Positions 52,397 to 61,356 of a stretch of 64,000 nucleotides of DNA are shown piece after piece (within the stretch, counting starts at the first letter, position 1; each line of letters starts with the position of its first letter). The position numbers and the translations under genes were made by a program. The notes beneath the pieces are model-generated. The model worked only from the letters and a program-made list of their open reading frames with translations, made no database searches and was not told the origin of the DNA. The stretch comes from CBDFHF01 sp965247565 (GTDB lineage Bacteria; Pseudomonadota; Gammaproteobacteria; Methylococcales; Methylomonadaceae). The stretch is from contig CBDFHF010000003.1 in NCBI GenBank assembly GCA_965247565.1, positions 1,674,001 through 1,738,000 of the forward strand. The letters are read 5' to 3'.

Positions 52397-53242
52397 CTAA
52401 TCTTTGGAAACAGCACGATTTTTGTTTGTTATCCATTCGCTCCAGGAGCCCACATACAGTTTAGATGAATTTAGCCCGGCGTGTTCCATAGCCAGCAAAT
52501 TATGGCAGGCAGTGACTCCGGAGCCGCATTGATGAACTACTTGGTCCGGGTTGATATTTCTGGTTATATTTTTGAATTGTCCGCGTAACCGGTCGGCTGA
52601 AAGAAACAGTCCGTTATTATCAAGATTCAATTGAAATGGCCGGTTTAGTGCTCCAGGAATATGGCCCGCAACCGGATCTATGGGTTCTTGTTTTCCGTGG
52701 AAGCGTTCTGGGGTTCTGGCGTCAATTAAGCAGATGCTGCGTTTGGCCAGGCTATTTTCAACTTGCTCAGCACTTAGCCAAAGAGTTTCATTGATATAAG
52801 GCCGAAATGTCGTCGCTTTGATGCTCGGTAACCTTGTCGTTAGTTTAAGGCCTTGTTTTTGCCATTGTTGGATACCACCATCTAATACGGCGACCTGATC
52901 ATGCCCTAACCAACGCAGTAACCACCAAAAACGCCCAGCAAAAGCGCCGCCAGCATCATCATAGGCAACAACTTGAGTGTTATTACCGATGCCCCATTGC
53001 CCTAGCTTTTGAGCTAAAAAGGCGGCGTTGGGCAAGGGATGTCGGCCGGTATTTTTAGTAACAGGGGCGGATAAATCGGTATTTAAGTGTGCGTAGCGGG
53101 CATTAGAAATGTGGCCAAATCGATAGGCTTTTGCGCCCGCTTCCGTGTCTGCTAAGGAAAATCGGCAATCCACAATCACTAAATTAGGGTCATTACTATG
53201 TTGATTAAGTTCGGCTGCGGAAATTAGAGTTTTATAAATCAT
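52397..53242 (-). CDS. sseA: 3-mercaptopyruvate/thiosulfate sulfurtransferase
   Basis: The 281-residue protein has two rhodanese domains, the N-terminal inactive (IVDCRFSLADTEAG...GHISNARYAHL) and the C-terminal active one. The catalytic loop HQCGSGVTACHN near residue 230 is of the CG(S/T)GVT type, typical of mercaptopyruvate sulfurtransferase (thiosulfate enzymes have CRKGVT). It transfers sulfur from mercaptopyruvate or thiosulfate to an acceptor. It lies four bases after the quinone oxidoreductase gene, so the two are co-transcribed. Confidence 0.92.
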   Translation of the reverse strand: MIYKTLISAAELNQHSNDPNLVIVDCRFSLADTEAGAKAYRFGHISNARYAHLNTDLSAPVTKNTGRHPLPNAAFLAQKLGQWGIGNNTQVVAYDDAGGAFAGRFWWLLRWLGHDQVAVLDGGIQQWQKQGLKLTTRLPSIKATTFRPYINETLWLSAEQVENSLAKRSICLIDARTPERFHGKQEPIDPVAGHIPGALNRPFQLNLDNNGLFLSADRLRGQFKNITRNINPDQVVHQCGSGVTACHNLLAMEHAGLNSSKLYVGSWSEWITNKNRAVSKD

Positions 53243-53246
53243 GATT

Positions 53247-54230
53247 TTATACCGTTAAGATGATTTTGCCGATGTGTTGGCTACTTTCCATTAAAGCATG
53301 AGCCTGATCTGCATTATTAAGATTGAAGGTGGTGTGGATGATCGGTTTGATGTTGCCGTTTGCTAATAATGGCCAAATTTTTTTGAGCAGATTGACGGCT
53401 ATGGCGGACTTAAACACATCATCTCTGGCTCGTAAAGTGCTGCCGGTAAGGGTCAGCCGCTTAAGCATAACGGGCAATAAATTGAGTTCGGTTTTACTGC
53501 CTTTTTGAATGGCAATTTGCACGAGTCTGGCTTCCTCCGCCATGCATTTTAGGTTTCTTGCCAAGTAATCGCCACCGATCATGTCAAGAATTACATTGAC
53601 GCCTTTCTGATTAGTGAGTCGATGGATTTCTTCAACAAAGTCCTGTTCGTGGTAGTTGATAGCGGCGTCAGAGCCAAGTTCTATGCAAAACCGACATTTA
53701 GTGGCAGAACCTGCGGTAATGATAACTTTAGCCTCGAAAGCTTTAGCGAGCTGAATTGCTGTTGTGCCAATTCCACTCGAACCTCCATGGACTAATAAGG
53801 TTTCACCAGCTGATAATTTCGCTCTATCAAAGATATTACTCCAGACTGTGTAAAAGGTTTCCGGAATGGCGGCAGCCTCTATGAAAGAAAAACCTGCGGG
53901 TAACGGCAAGCATAAAGAGGCTGACGCCAAGCAATATTCGGCATAACCGCCGCCGGTGACAAGAGCACAAACTTGATCACCCTCTTTTAAATGGCTGGTG
54001 TTGCTACCTACTGCCACGATAGTGCCGGCAATTTCAAGGCCCGGAATATCTGACGCACCCTGCGGCGGCGGGTAGTGTCCTTGACGTTGCATAATATCGG
54101 GGCGGTTGACACCCGCTGCCGCTACTTTAATCAATACTTGATGTGCTAAAGGCGATGGTATCGGTCGCGTAGCGAGCTTAAGGGCTCCCGCCTCAATTTC
54201 GATAGCACGCATAGCCTTGGGTAGTGACAT
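53247..54230 (-). CDS. NAD(P)H quinone oxidoreductase (zinc-free MDR, PIG3-like)
   Basis: The 327-residue medium-chain dehydrogenase/reductase lacks the zinc cysteines and has the quinone oxidoreductase features: KVAAAGVNRPDIMQRQGHYP near residue 35, GLEIAGTIVAVG, and the nucleotide motif LVHGGSSGIGTTAIQLAKAF near residue 145. It belongs to the TP53I3/PIG3-type group that reduces quinones or related carbonyls with NADPH. It heads a two-gene unit with sseA. The divergent argC starts 86 bases away. Confidence 0.88.
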   Translation of the reverse strand: MSLPKAMRAIEIEAGALKLATRPIPSPLAHQVLIKVAAAGVNRPDIMQRQGHYPPPQGASDIPGLEIAGTIVAVGSNTSHLKEGDQVCALVTGGGYAEYCLASASLCLPLPAGFSFIEAAAIPETFYTVWSNIFDRAKLSAGETLLVHGGSSGIGTTAIQLAKAFEAKVIITAGSATKCRFCIELGSDAAINYHEQDFVEEIHRLTNQKGVNVILDMIGGDYLARNLKCMAEEARLVQIAIQKGSKTELNLLPVMLKRLTLTGSTLRARDDVFKSAIAVNLLKKIWPLLANGNIKPIIHTTFNLNNADQAHALMESSQHIGKIILTV

Positions 54231-54316
54231 GATTTCAATAACGTCGATAAATAGAACTGCGGGTATTATATGTCCCAGATATTTTTATAAACAATGATAG
54301 TGGGTAAGGTAAATAA

Positions 54317-55348
54317 ATGATTCGTGCAGGCATTGTCGGTGGTACCGGTTATACCGGGGTTGAGTTATTACGAATTTTAGTATTGCATCCGCAAGTTGAT
54401 GTAGATGTAGTGACCTCTCGCGCCGATGCGGGGCAGCGAGTAGATTCGGTATATCCCAGTTTGCGCGGTTTTATCAATGTAGTATTCAGTGTACCGGATG
54501 TTGCGGTATTGTCCGAATGTGACGTCGTGTTCTTTGCCACACCGAATGGTACAGCCATGCTGATGGCCGAACAGCTTTTGGCAAAAGGGGTAAAGGTCAT
54601 TGATCTTTCAGCCGACTTTAGAATAAAAGATGCACAGCAATGGGCGCACTGGTATGGCATGGAGCACGCATGTCCTGATTTGATTGGTAGTGCCGTTTAT
54701 GGCTTGCCCGAAATCAATCGTGAAGCAATTAAAAACGCGCAATTGCTTGCTTGCCCAGGCTGCTATCCTACTGCGGTTCAGTTAGGTTTTTTACCTTTAC
54801 TGGAGAATGGCTTGCTGGATATATCGCATTTGATTGCAGATGTGAAATCCGGCGTCAGTGGGGCTGGCCGGAAAGCAGAATTAGCGACATTGATGAGTGA
54901 AACCGGTGAAAGTTTTAAAGCGTACGCGGTCAGTGGACATCGGCATTTACCGGAGATTGTCCAAGGTTTAAGTATTGTTGCGGGCAATCCGGTAGGACTT
55001 ACTTTTGTGCCACATTTAACGCCAATGATTCGAGGAATTCACGCCACGCTTTACGGTCAGTTAAGGGCCGAGTATAAAGATATTCAAGCTTTATTCGAGC
55101 AACGCTATCAGTCAGAGGCGTTCGTGGACGTACTGCCTCCAGGTTCTCACCCCGATACCCGCAATGTACGGGGTAGTAATCGCTGCCAAATTTCGGTTTA
55201 TATACCACAAGGCGGCAACACTGTTGTGGTTTTATCAGTAATAGATAATTTAGTGAAAGGTGCGGCAGGCCAAGCGGTGCAGAATATGAATTTAATGTTT
55301 GGCCTGGATGAAACGACCGGATTAAAAATAGTTGCGCTGTACCCATAA
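54317..55348 (+). CDS. argC: N-acetyl-gamma-glutamyl-phosphate reductase
   Basis: ArgC makes N-acetylglutamate semialdehyde in arginine synthesis. The 343-residue protein has IVGGTGYTGVELLRIL at residues 7-22 (NADP site), FFATPNGTAM, the catalytic cysteine in ACPGCYPTAVQLGF near residue 150, the KSGVSGAGRKA loop and the conserved histidine in GHRHLPEI. It is followed by erpA after 68 bases, the order seen in Pseudomonas. Confidence 0.95.
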   Translation: MIRAGIVGGTGYTGVELLRILVLHPQVDVDVVTSRADAGQRVDSVYPSLRGFINVVFSVPDVAVLSECDVVFFATPNGTAMLMAEQLLAKGVKVIDLSADFRIKDAQQWAHWYGMEHACPDLIGSAVYGLPEINREAIKNAQLLACPGCYPTAVQLGFLPLLENGLLDISHLIADVKSGVSGAGRKAELATLMSETGESFKAYAVSGHRHLPEIVQGLSIVAGNPVGLTFVPHLTPMIRGIHATLYGQLRAEYKDIQALFEQRYQSEAFVDVLPPGSHPDTRNVRGSNRCQISVYIPQGGNTVVVLSVIDNLVKGAAGQAVQNMNLMFGLDETTGLKIVALYP

Positions 55349-55416
55349 TTCTTGACTGAAACAGTAGGTATAGCCATAATCCGACCATATTTACCATTTT
55401 GGAGTTAAAAAAATTT

Positions 55417-55749
55417 ATGACAAATCCAATCGTTTTTACCGATAGTGCTGCCTCTAAAGTAGGTGAGTTGATCGCTGAAGAAGGTAACGATAATCTCAAG
55501 TTGAGAGTTTACGTTACAGGCGGCGGTTGCTCCGGCTTTCAGTATGGCTTTACTTTTGACGAAGAAGTCAATGAGGACGATACCAGCGTTGAAAATGGCG
55601 GCGTAACGGTATTGATTGATGCGATGAGTATTCAGTATTTAACCGGTGCAGAAATCGATTACAAGGAAGATCTATCGGGCTCCCAATTTGTTATCCGTAA
55701 TCCAAACGCAACAACTACTTGTGGCTGTGGATCATCCTTCTCTGCGTAG
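55417..55749 (+). CDS. erpA: iron-sulfur insertion protein ErpA (A-type carrier)
   Basis: ErpA delivers iron-sulfur clusters to target enzymes such as those of isoprenoid synthesis. From ATG 55417 it has 110 residues with the three A-type cysteines: Cys38 in TGGGCSGFQYGF and Cys102/Cys104 in TTTCGCGSSFSA. The in-frame TTG at 55399 would add six residues but lies in the ribosome-binding region (GGAG at 55401-55404). It is followed by a near-perfect terminator that reaches into the convergent M23 gene. Confidence 0.94.
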   Translation: MTNPIVFTDSAASKVGELIAEEGNDNLKLRVYVTGGGCSGFQYGFTFDEEVNEDDTSVENGGVTVLIDAMSIQYLTGAEIDYKEDLSGSQFVIRNPNATTTCGCGSSFSA

Positions 55750-55760
55750 GCTAAACCTGG

Positions 55761-55803
55761 AAAAAGCCAGTAAAATCAGTTATTTGATTGGGGCTGGCTT
55801 TTT
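55761..55803. terminator. bidirectional terminator between erpA and M23 peptidase
   Basis: AAAAAGCCAG (55761-55770) and CTGGCTTTTT (55794-55803) form a perfect 10-bp stem with T-runs on both strands. It is a textbook bidirectional terminator. Its right arm lies inside the last codons of the convergent M23 gene. Confidence 0.8.
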
Positions 55804-57086
55804 GCAAATAGAGATGCTGCTTTGGATTTATTGAGTTGAGCCAGATAGGACTGGGTTCTTAACCTGAAATCTGTGTAAGCTTCATTGCTGATTGCTACCG
55901 ACTGGGTCACTTGTGCAGTTAGCGGATTTTGGTGAACGCCATCAATTCGAAATTCGTAATGCAAATGCGGGCCAGTTGCCAAACCCGTTTGACCTACATA
56001 GCCGATAACTTCGCCCTGTTTTATTGGGTCGCCTTCTTTTAGATCCCTTTTAAAGTTGGAAAGGTGGGCGTATAGAGTCTCATAATGCTGACCATGCTCA
56101 ATAATTACGACCTGTCCATAGCCCCCTTTGCGGCCCATGAAAGTAATTTTACCATCGCCGGTCGACTTGATCGGAGTGCCTGTTCTTGCTGCATAATCAA
56201 CACCTTTATGAGCGCGTATTCTATTGAGAACCGGATGCTTGCGGTGGGGGTCGAAATGGGAGCTGATACGGGCGAAATCAACGGGTGTAGTCAGGAAGGC
56301 TTTGCGCATACTTCTACCGTCTGGCGTGTAATAGTTAGCAATGCCATTTTCATCTGTGTATTTAACAGCAGTGTATGTTTTGCCGTTAGTCACAAACTCA
56401 GCGGCAATAATGTCACCTTCACCATACTCTGAAGATTTTTCATAAAGCACAGTAAATCTATCGCCGCTGTGAATATGCGAGGCAAAATCAATATCCCACG
56501 CAAATATGTCTGTTAGTTGGGTGACTAAACGGTTTGATAAACCCGCTTGTTGACCCGCCTCTCCCAAAGAGTTGTTCACAATAGCATGAGCACTAAAAAT
56601 CTGAGATGGCAATTTTTTATAGGGGTATTTTAAGTTAGATTCTTCCCGCTTTGCCGTGACCAGAGAATTAAAAGCGCCGATTTTGGTGTTTAGTCTAACG
56701 GTGAAGTCACTGAGATTGCGAGTGGCTATGAGTGTGGTATACGGATTGGTTTGATAACTGAGCTCTTCAAGCTCACCAAATCTGTTAGTTTTTACTTGTA
56801 ATAAATTCCCCGCACAAATTTCTTTAAACTGTTTGCCTGTATCATTCGAATTGATGATCTGATCGAGTTGAAGACGGCTTAAATTTAGTTTGGAGAAAAT
56901 ACTAAATATATCTTCTCCAGGTCTCACTCTATGTAGGATGGTGCTTTGATGAGTTTTTTTGAGATGTTTGGAGTACGAATTAATGGGGGTTTTTATGCTG
57001 TATTTGGCGGGTTTAGCATAACCCGTCGTCGCCGTGGCGACTGAAATCAGCCCTAAGATCAGTGTATTATGAAGTTTAATTTTCAC
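55776..57086 (-). CDS. M23 family metallopeptidase (MepM-like)
   Basis: The 436-residue exported protein has a signal-anchor N-terminus (residues 5-24), an OapA/LysM-like region (about 45-105; LHRVRPGEDIFSIFSKLNLS), a middle domain, and a C-terminal LytM/M23 domain (about 290-390) with zinc motifs HKGVDYAARTGTPI and TGPHLHYEFRIDG. Such enzymes cut peptidoglycan cross-links in the periplasm. The order argC-erpA-M23 is that of Pseudomonas; anmK, sometimes between, is missing. Its 3' end carries one arm of the shared terminator. Confidence 0.92.
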   Translation of the reverse strand: MKIKLHNTLILGLISVATATTGYAKPAKYSIKTPINSYSKHLKKTHQSTILHRVRPGEDIFSIFSKLNLSRLQLDQIINSNDTGKQFKEICAGNLLQVKTNRFGELEELSYQTNPYTTLIATRNLSDFTVRLNTKIGAFNSLVTAKREESNLKYPYKKLPSQIFSAHAIVNNSLGEAGQQAGLSNRLVTQLTDIFAWDIDFASHIHSGDRFTVLYEKSSEYGEGDIIAAEFVTNGKTYTAVKYTDENGIANYYTPDGRSMRKAFLTTPVDFARISSHFDPHRKHPVLNRIRAHKGVDYAARTGTPIKSTGDGKITFMGRKGGYGQVVIIEHGQHYETLYAHLSNFKRDLKEGDPIKQGEVIGYVGQTGLATGPHLHYEFRIDGVHQNPLTAQVTQSVAISNEAYTDFRLRTQSYLAQLNKSKAASLFAKSQPQSNN

Positions 57087-57200
57087 GATATTTTTAGTTA
57101 AGTTGTTGAAATTTAATTCAAAGCTTAATTGTCATTGTCGCCTTAAAGTTCATTCTAAGGCTTTTTAAGCACTTTTCCTAATTTTTGATCCCCGCCACGA
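57087..57200. other. M23 upstream region
   Basis: This holds the promoter side of the M23 peptidase gene. A small hairpin GCCTTA-TAAGGC (57140-57161) with TTTTT on the plus strand is seen; no gene. Confidence 0.35.
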
Positions 57201-57412
57201 TATAGTGGACACTTTAAAAAGCGACTATTCACTCCCGAAGAGAGGTGCTTGCATGAGCACAAAGACGACTAGAGCAAAGCCAGTTATACTCGGTATAGCA
57301 CTGAACACAAACAAGAAAGCCTGAGTTTAGCCGCACAGATTGGTGTTGCTAAAGCCCGATAGAATTTGAAACCCATTTTAAACAAACTCTCGCTTCTCGA
57401 TCTGTCCACTTT
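57201..57412 (+). pseudogene. remnant of an IS3-type element (orfA fragment and possible end repeats)
   Basis: An ATG at 57253 opens MSTKTTRAK and then needs a -1 shift at about 57276 to continue KASYTRYSTEHKQESLSLAA and QIGVAKAR before a stop at 57360-57362. This is the start of an IS3-family OrfA (the type MSTKTTR...YT-x-EFK-x-EALSLAERIGVAKAA). GTGGACACTTTAAAA at 57206-57220 and TGTCCACTTTTG at 57403-57414 resemble terminal repeats. The rest of OrfA and all of OrfB are gone. Confidence 0.6.
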
Positions 57413-57595
57413 TGTTGGTGGGAATCAGTTGAATTTTTGACAGGATTCGTTTGTACGGGATTTTTTAGATTTATGCTTGAAAGGTTCATGAAAGCAATAA
57501 TTATTAGTATAACTTACTAAACCAGATAGGATTATTTTGTAAGAAAGTCCTTACCTTTTGCAGATTTCAAACAAGACCGTAGGAAAGTAATTGCT
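57413..57595. other. upstream region of the SulP-carbonic anhydrase gene
   Basis: No gene is seen. The stretch is AT-rich and should hold the promoter of the following gene; a ribosome site (AGGAAAG) stands at 57579-57585. Confidence 0.4.
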
Positions 57596-59809
57596 ATGCA
57601 ATCCAATATAAATCCGTTGATGAATGGTGGTGGCTTACTGGCCAACCTCAAATACGATATACCGGCAGGCGTGGCGGTTTTTCTTATTTCGATACCGTTA
57701 TCGTTAGGTGTTGCTCTGGCATCTGGCGCACCTCTGTTTTCTGGTTTGATTGCTGGCATTGTCAGCGGCATCATTGTGGCGCCGCTCAGTGGCTCAGCCC
57801 TTGGTATTAGCGGGCCGACGCCAGGCCTTGCTATTATTGTTTTGACTGCAATTCAACAGCTGGGTTTTAACGCGTTTTTACTGGCTTTGGTCATTGCGGG
57901 CGTTTTGCAAATTATCATGGGTTTGGGTAAGGCAGGGATTGTCGCTTATTACCTTCCTTCTTCTGTTATAAACGGCATGTTGTCAGGTATAGGTGTTGTC
58001 CTATTCCTCAAACAAATACCCCACGCGATGGGTTACGACGTGGACTATGAGGGGGATTTAGCTTTTTTTCAGAGAGATGATTATTCCTCTTTCTCTGAAC
58101 TCATCCATATGCTGTCGTTTAGTTCCCCAACGGCTATCGGTATTGCTCTTGTCTCGTTAGCTATTCTGATCCTTTGGGAAACACCGTTCATGAAAAAGTA
58201 CCGGTTTTTTCAATTGTTTCAGGGCGTTTTAATAGCCATTATTGTTGGCGTTTTGATTAATCAGGGCTTGTTAGTTAACTATCCGGACTGGGCTTTACGC
58301 GAAACGCATTTAGTGATGCTACCAGAGTTTAACAATGCCAAAGATTTATTTAACCAACTGCACTATCCCGACTTCTCCGAATTCAGTAATCCGTCAGTTT
58401 ATTTAACGGCGCTAACCTTGGCTATAGTGGCCAGCTTGAAGACTCTGTTGTCTTTGGAAGCGGTCGATAAAATGGATGCCTATAAACGGGTAACATCGGC
58501 TAATCGCGAATTGATCGTGCAAGGTATCGGTAATGCGGTGAGCGGTTTTATTGGCGGTTTGCCGTTAGCGCAAGTGATTGTGCGTAGTTCCATTAATATT
58601 CAATCCGGTGCCAAGACCAAAGCTTCGGGCATCATTTGTGGGCTGTTGCTGTTAGTTTCTGTCATTTCTATTCCCGACTTGCTGAATAAAATCCCATTGG
58701 CCAGTTTAGCCAGTGTGCTGTTGGTGGTGGGGTATAGGTTAATTCGGGTTAAGGTTTTTAAAACCATGTACAAAGCGGGCATGTATCATTTCGTCCCTTT
58801 CTGTATCACCATTTTGGGGATGGTTTTCACCGATTTGCTGATTGGTTTGGCGATTGGCTTGGTGACGGCGTTGTTTTCGATTTTGTTGGAAAACTATAAA
58901 GCCGCGTTCTATTTTAATGAGTCGCATGTTGGCAATAAAACCATACTTCGCTTATCTGAGCATGTGTCTTTTCTCAATAAAGCCAACATACAACAAACGT
59001 TTGAACAATTGCCCGATTACTCAGAAGTGGTTATTGATGCGACTCGGTCCAAGTATATCGATTATGACGTGTTTGAAATCATTGAAAATTTTAAAGTAGA
59101 AGCCCAGCGTAAACACATCAAGCTGACCATTGACAACTTGCGCGGTTACGGAGTGCTTGAGCCGATCGAATATGCCAGAGCACCTACCTACGATACTCAA
59201 AAGTTACTAACGGCAGCGGATGTACTGGGTCTGCTCAAGGAGGGCAATGAGCGTTTTGTGAATAATCTAAAATCCCAACGCAATTTATTAGAACAGGTTA
59301 ACGACACCCGACAAGGGCAATTTCCTATTGCTATCATTTTGAGCTGTATGGATTCACGGACGTCAGTAGAGCTGATTTTTGACCAGGGTTTGGGCGATGT
59401 ATTTAGTGTGCGTGTGGCCGGCAATGTGGTTAACAATGATGTCTTGGGAAGTATGGAATACGCTTGCAAGATAGCCGGGTCCAAGTTGATTGTGGTGTTG
59501 GGACATTCCCATTGCGGAGCGATTAAAGGTGCTTGTGCCCATGTAAAACTGGATCATTTAACGGGCTTGCTGGATAAAATTAAACCGGCGGTGGATGCGG
59601 TGACTACCGAGGTGGCGCAGAATGCTAGCGCGAGTGAAGAACAGGTCGTTCAAATGGTTGCTGAAAAAAATGTGTTGCTGGCAGTCGAGCAAATAAGAAC
59701 CCAAAGTGCTGTGTTGGATGAGCTGGTTAGAAGCGGTGACATCGACATTGTGGGTGGCATCTACGATATTGAAACCGGTAAAGTAAAGTTTTTTACGGAT
59801 CTTCGTTGA
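57596..59809 (+). CDS. SulP-type anion transporter fused to a beta-carbonic anhydrase
   Basis: The 737-residue fusion has a SulP transporter of about 10-14 helices (residues 18-430; YDIPAGVAVFLISIPLSLGV, GPTPGLAIIVLTAI, PLAQVIVRSSINIQSGAKTK), a STAS-like domain (about 440-525; VVIDATRSKYIDYDVFEIIE), and a beta-carbonic anhydrase (about 540-737) with Zn ligands in LSCMDSRTSVE and GHSHCGAIKGAC. The transporter probably carries bicarbonate, with interconversion to CO2 at its cytoplasmic mouth. A similar plan is known from other bacteria. It is followed by a small membrane protein gene. Confidence 0.93.
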   Translation: MQSNINPLMNGGGLLANLKYDIPAGVAVFLISIPLSLGVALASGAPLFSGLIAGIVSGIIVAPLSGSALGISGPTPGLAIIVLTAIQQLGFNAFLLALVIAGVLQIIMGLGKAGIVAYYLPSSVINGMLSGIGVVLFLKQIPHAMGYDVDYEGDLAFFQRDDYSSFSELIHMLSFSSPTAIGIALVSLAILILWETPFMKKYRFFQLFQGVLIAIIVGVLINQGLLVNYPDWALRETHLVMLPEFNNAKDLFNQLHYPDFSEFSNPSVYLTALTLAIVASLKTLLSLEAVDKMDAYKRVTSANRELIVQGIGNAVSGFIGGLPLAQVIVRSSINIQSGAKTKASGIICGLLLLVSVISIPDLLNKIPLASLASVLLVVGYRLIRVKVFKTMYKAGMYHFVPFCITILGMVFTDLLIGLAIGLVTALFSILLENYKAAFYFNESHVGNKTILRLSEHVSFLNKANIQQTFEQLPDYSEVVIDATRSKYIDYDVFEIIENFKVEAQRKHIKLTIDNLRGYGVLEPIEYARAPTYDTQKLLTAADVLGLLKEGNERFVNNLKSQRNLLEQVNDTRQGQFPIAIILSCMDSRTSVELIFDQGLGDVFSVRVAGNVVNNDVLGSMEYACKIAGSKLIVVLGHSHCGAIKGACAHVKLDHLTGLLDKIKPAVDAVTTEVAQNASASEEQVVQMVAEKNVLLAVEQIRTQSAVLDELVRSGDIDIVGGIYDIETGKVKFFTDLR

Positions 59810-59853
59810 TTAGGTGACGTTGAAATGAGTTTCTTTGACTCAAGGAGCTAGTG

Positions 59854-60267
59854 ATGTACTTGCTATCTCATCGTAAATTAATGATGCAAGTCCTCGCCAT
59901 TGCACTGGCGTTGAGCTTATATGACGTGCTTTTGCACGGCGTGTTATTTGTTTTTCATTATATTTTTGAATGGATTGAGCTTGGGCTTGAAGAACTTATT
60001 GAGCACTTGCTTCATACCAATCGTAAACAAACTCAGCTCATCGTTTTTTACATCTTGCTTGGCTGCGGAGCATTGCTCTGTTACCAGTTGTGGCAGGTAT
60101 TAACAGGTTACTACAAACGTTTAAAGAAACGTGTGGTTGATGGTTACAAACATTACCAAACAGCGATGCAGTATTATTGGCTTGCGCAAACCTCAATACA
60201 AAAGTGGAAGTTGATGGTAGCGTGCACAGCGAGTTTTTCTTTTTTAGTTTTATTTACTTTTAGCTGA
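59854..60267 (+). CDS. small membrane protein behind the SulP-CA fusion
   Basis: The unrecognised 137-residue product begins at ATG 59854 (AAGGAG six bases before; the adjacent GTG is less likely). It has three membrane helices (about residues 8-33, 56-80 and 118-136), with a basic segment between the last two (YYKRLKKRVVDGYKHYQ). It starts 45 bases after the transporter-anhydrase gene and is probably co-transcribed, so it may be a partner or regulator of the transporter; this is inference from position. Confidence 0.7.
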   Translation: MYLLSHRKLMMQVLAIALALSLYDVLLHGVLFVFHYIFEWIELGLEELIEHLLHTNRKQTQLIVFYILLGCGALLCYQLWQVLTGYYKRLKKRVVDGYKHYQTAMQYYWLAQTSIQKWKLMVACTASFSFLVLFTFS

Positions 60268-60290
60268 TTTTTTGTCTAATACGCGCCGCT

Positions 60291-61181
60291 TCAACCCGGA
60301 AAAATGCCGGTAGACAAATAGCGATCACCCCGGTCACACACAATAGCCACAATGACGGCATTTTCCAATTCTTTAGCCAGACTTAAGGCGGCATATACAG
60401 CACCACCAGAGGAAACACCGGCAAAAATACCTTCCTGCGCGGCTAAAGCGCGCGTGGTTTGTTCAGCAGAAATTTGATCGACATCAATGATGCGATCCAC
60501 TTGCTCGGCATGATAAATTTTGGGCAAGTACTCTTTGGGCCAGCGTCTAATGCCTGGGATTTTTGATTCGCCTTCCGGCTGAACGCCGATAATTTGAATG
60601 TTAGAGTTTTGCTCTTTTAAATAACGCGAGGTACCCATTATGGTACCAGTGGTGCCCATGGAGCTGACAAAATGGGTGATAGTCCCACGGGTATCGCGCC
60701 ATATTTCTGGTCCAGTACCTTCGTAATGAGCGCGAGGATTATCCGGGTTGGAAAACTGATCCAGCACTCGGCCCTCTCCTGCCGATTCCATTGCTCTGGC
60801 TAAATCGATGGCTGCCTCCATGCTGCCGGCAGCCGGTGTTAAGATGATTTCCGCGCCGTAGGCCTTCATCGACGCGCGGCGCTCTTCACTCATGTTATCG
60901 GGCATAATCAGGGTCAATTTGTAACCCTTGATAGCCGCTGCCATCGCCAGGGCAATGCCGGTATTACCGCTTGTAGCTTCGATCAAACGATCACCTGGTT
61001 TGATCTCGCCTCGGGCTTCTGCGTGTTTGATCATGCTCACGGCAGGACGATCCTTGACGGATCCCGCAGGGTTATTGCCCTCCAGCTTTACCAGAATCGT
61101 ATTACGGGTATTACCAGGCAAACGTTGTAGTCTGGCTAATGGGGTGTTGCCGACGAAAGATTCAATACTAGGGAAATCCAT
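60291..61181 (-). CDS. cysM: cysteine synthase B
   Basis: CysM forms cysteine from O-acetylserine with sulfide or thiosulfate using pyridoxal phosphate. The 296-residue protein has the cofactor lysine in NNPAGSVKDRPAVSM near residue 41, the asparagine loop EATSGNTGIALAMAAAIKGY near 68, and GTTGTIMGTSRYL near 176. The sequence RPAVSMI and the AYGAEIILTP region place it with CysM rather than CysK. It is monocistronic and convergent with the small membrane protein gene. Confidence 0.93.
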   Translation of the reverse strand: MDFPSIESFVGNTPLARLQRLPGNTRNTILVKLEGNNPAGSVKDRPAVSMIKHAEARGEIKPGDRLIEATSGNTGIALAMAAAIKGYKLTLIMPDNMSEERRASMKAYGAEIILTPAAGSMEAAIDLARAMESAGEGRVLDQFSNPDNPRAHYEGTGPEIWRDTRGTITHFVSSMGTTGTIMGTSRYLKEQNSNIQIIGVQPEGESKIPGIRRWPKEYLPKIYHAEQVDRIIDVDQISAEQTTRALAAQEGIFAGVSSGGAVYAALSLAKELENAVIVAIVCDRGDRYLSTGIFPG

Positions 61182-61356
61182 AAGCTAACCATGATGTGTG
61201 TTGTAATGGCAGAAAATTATCCCACAAAAACAAGGAGCAAGATCTGGATTTATAGATTCCGCTTGTCAATGTTGTTTTTAGTCAATTTTATTTGCCGTTA
61301 GCTTATAATATTCGCCAGTTTCTTACGCGCGCAAATTAACCACGTCTGGTCCACTC

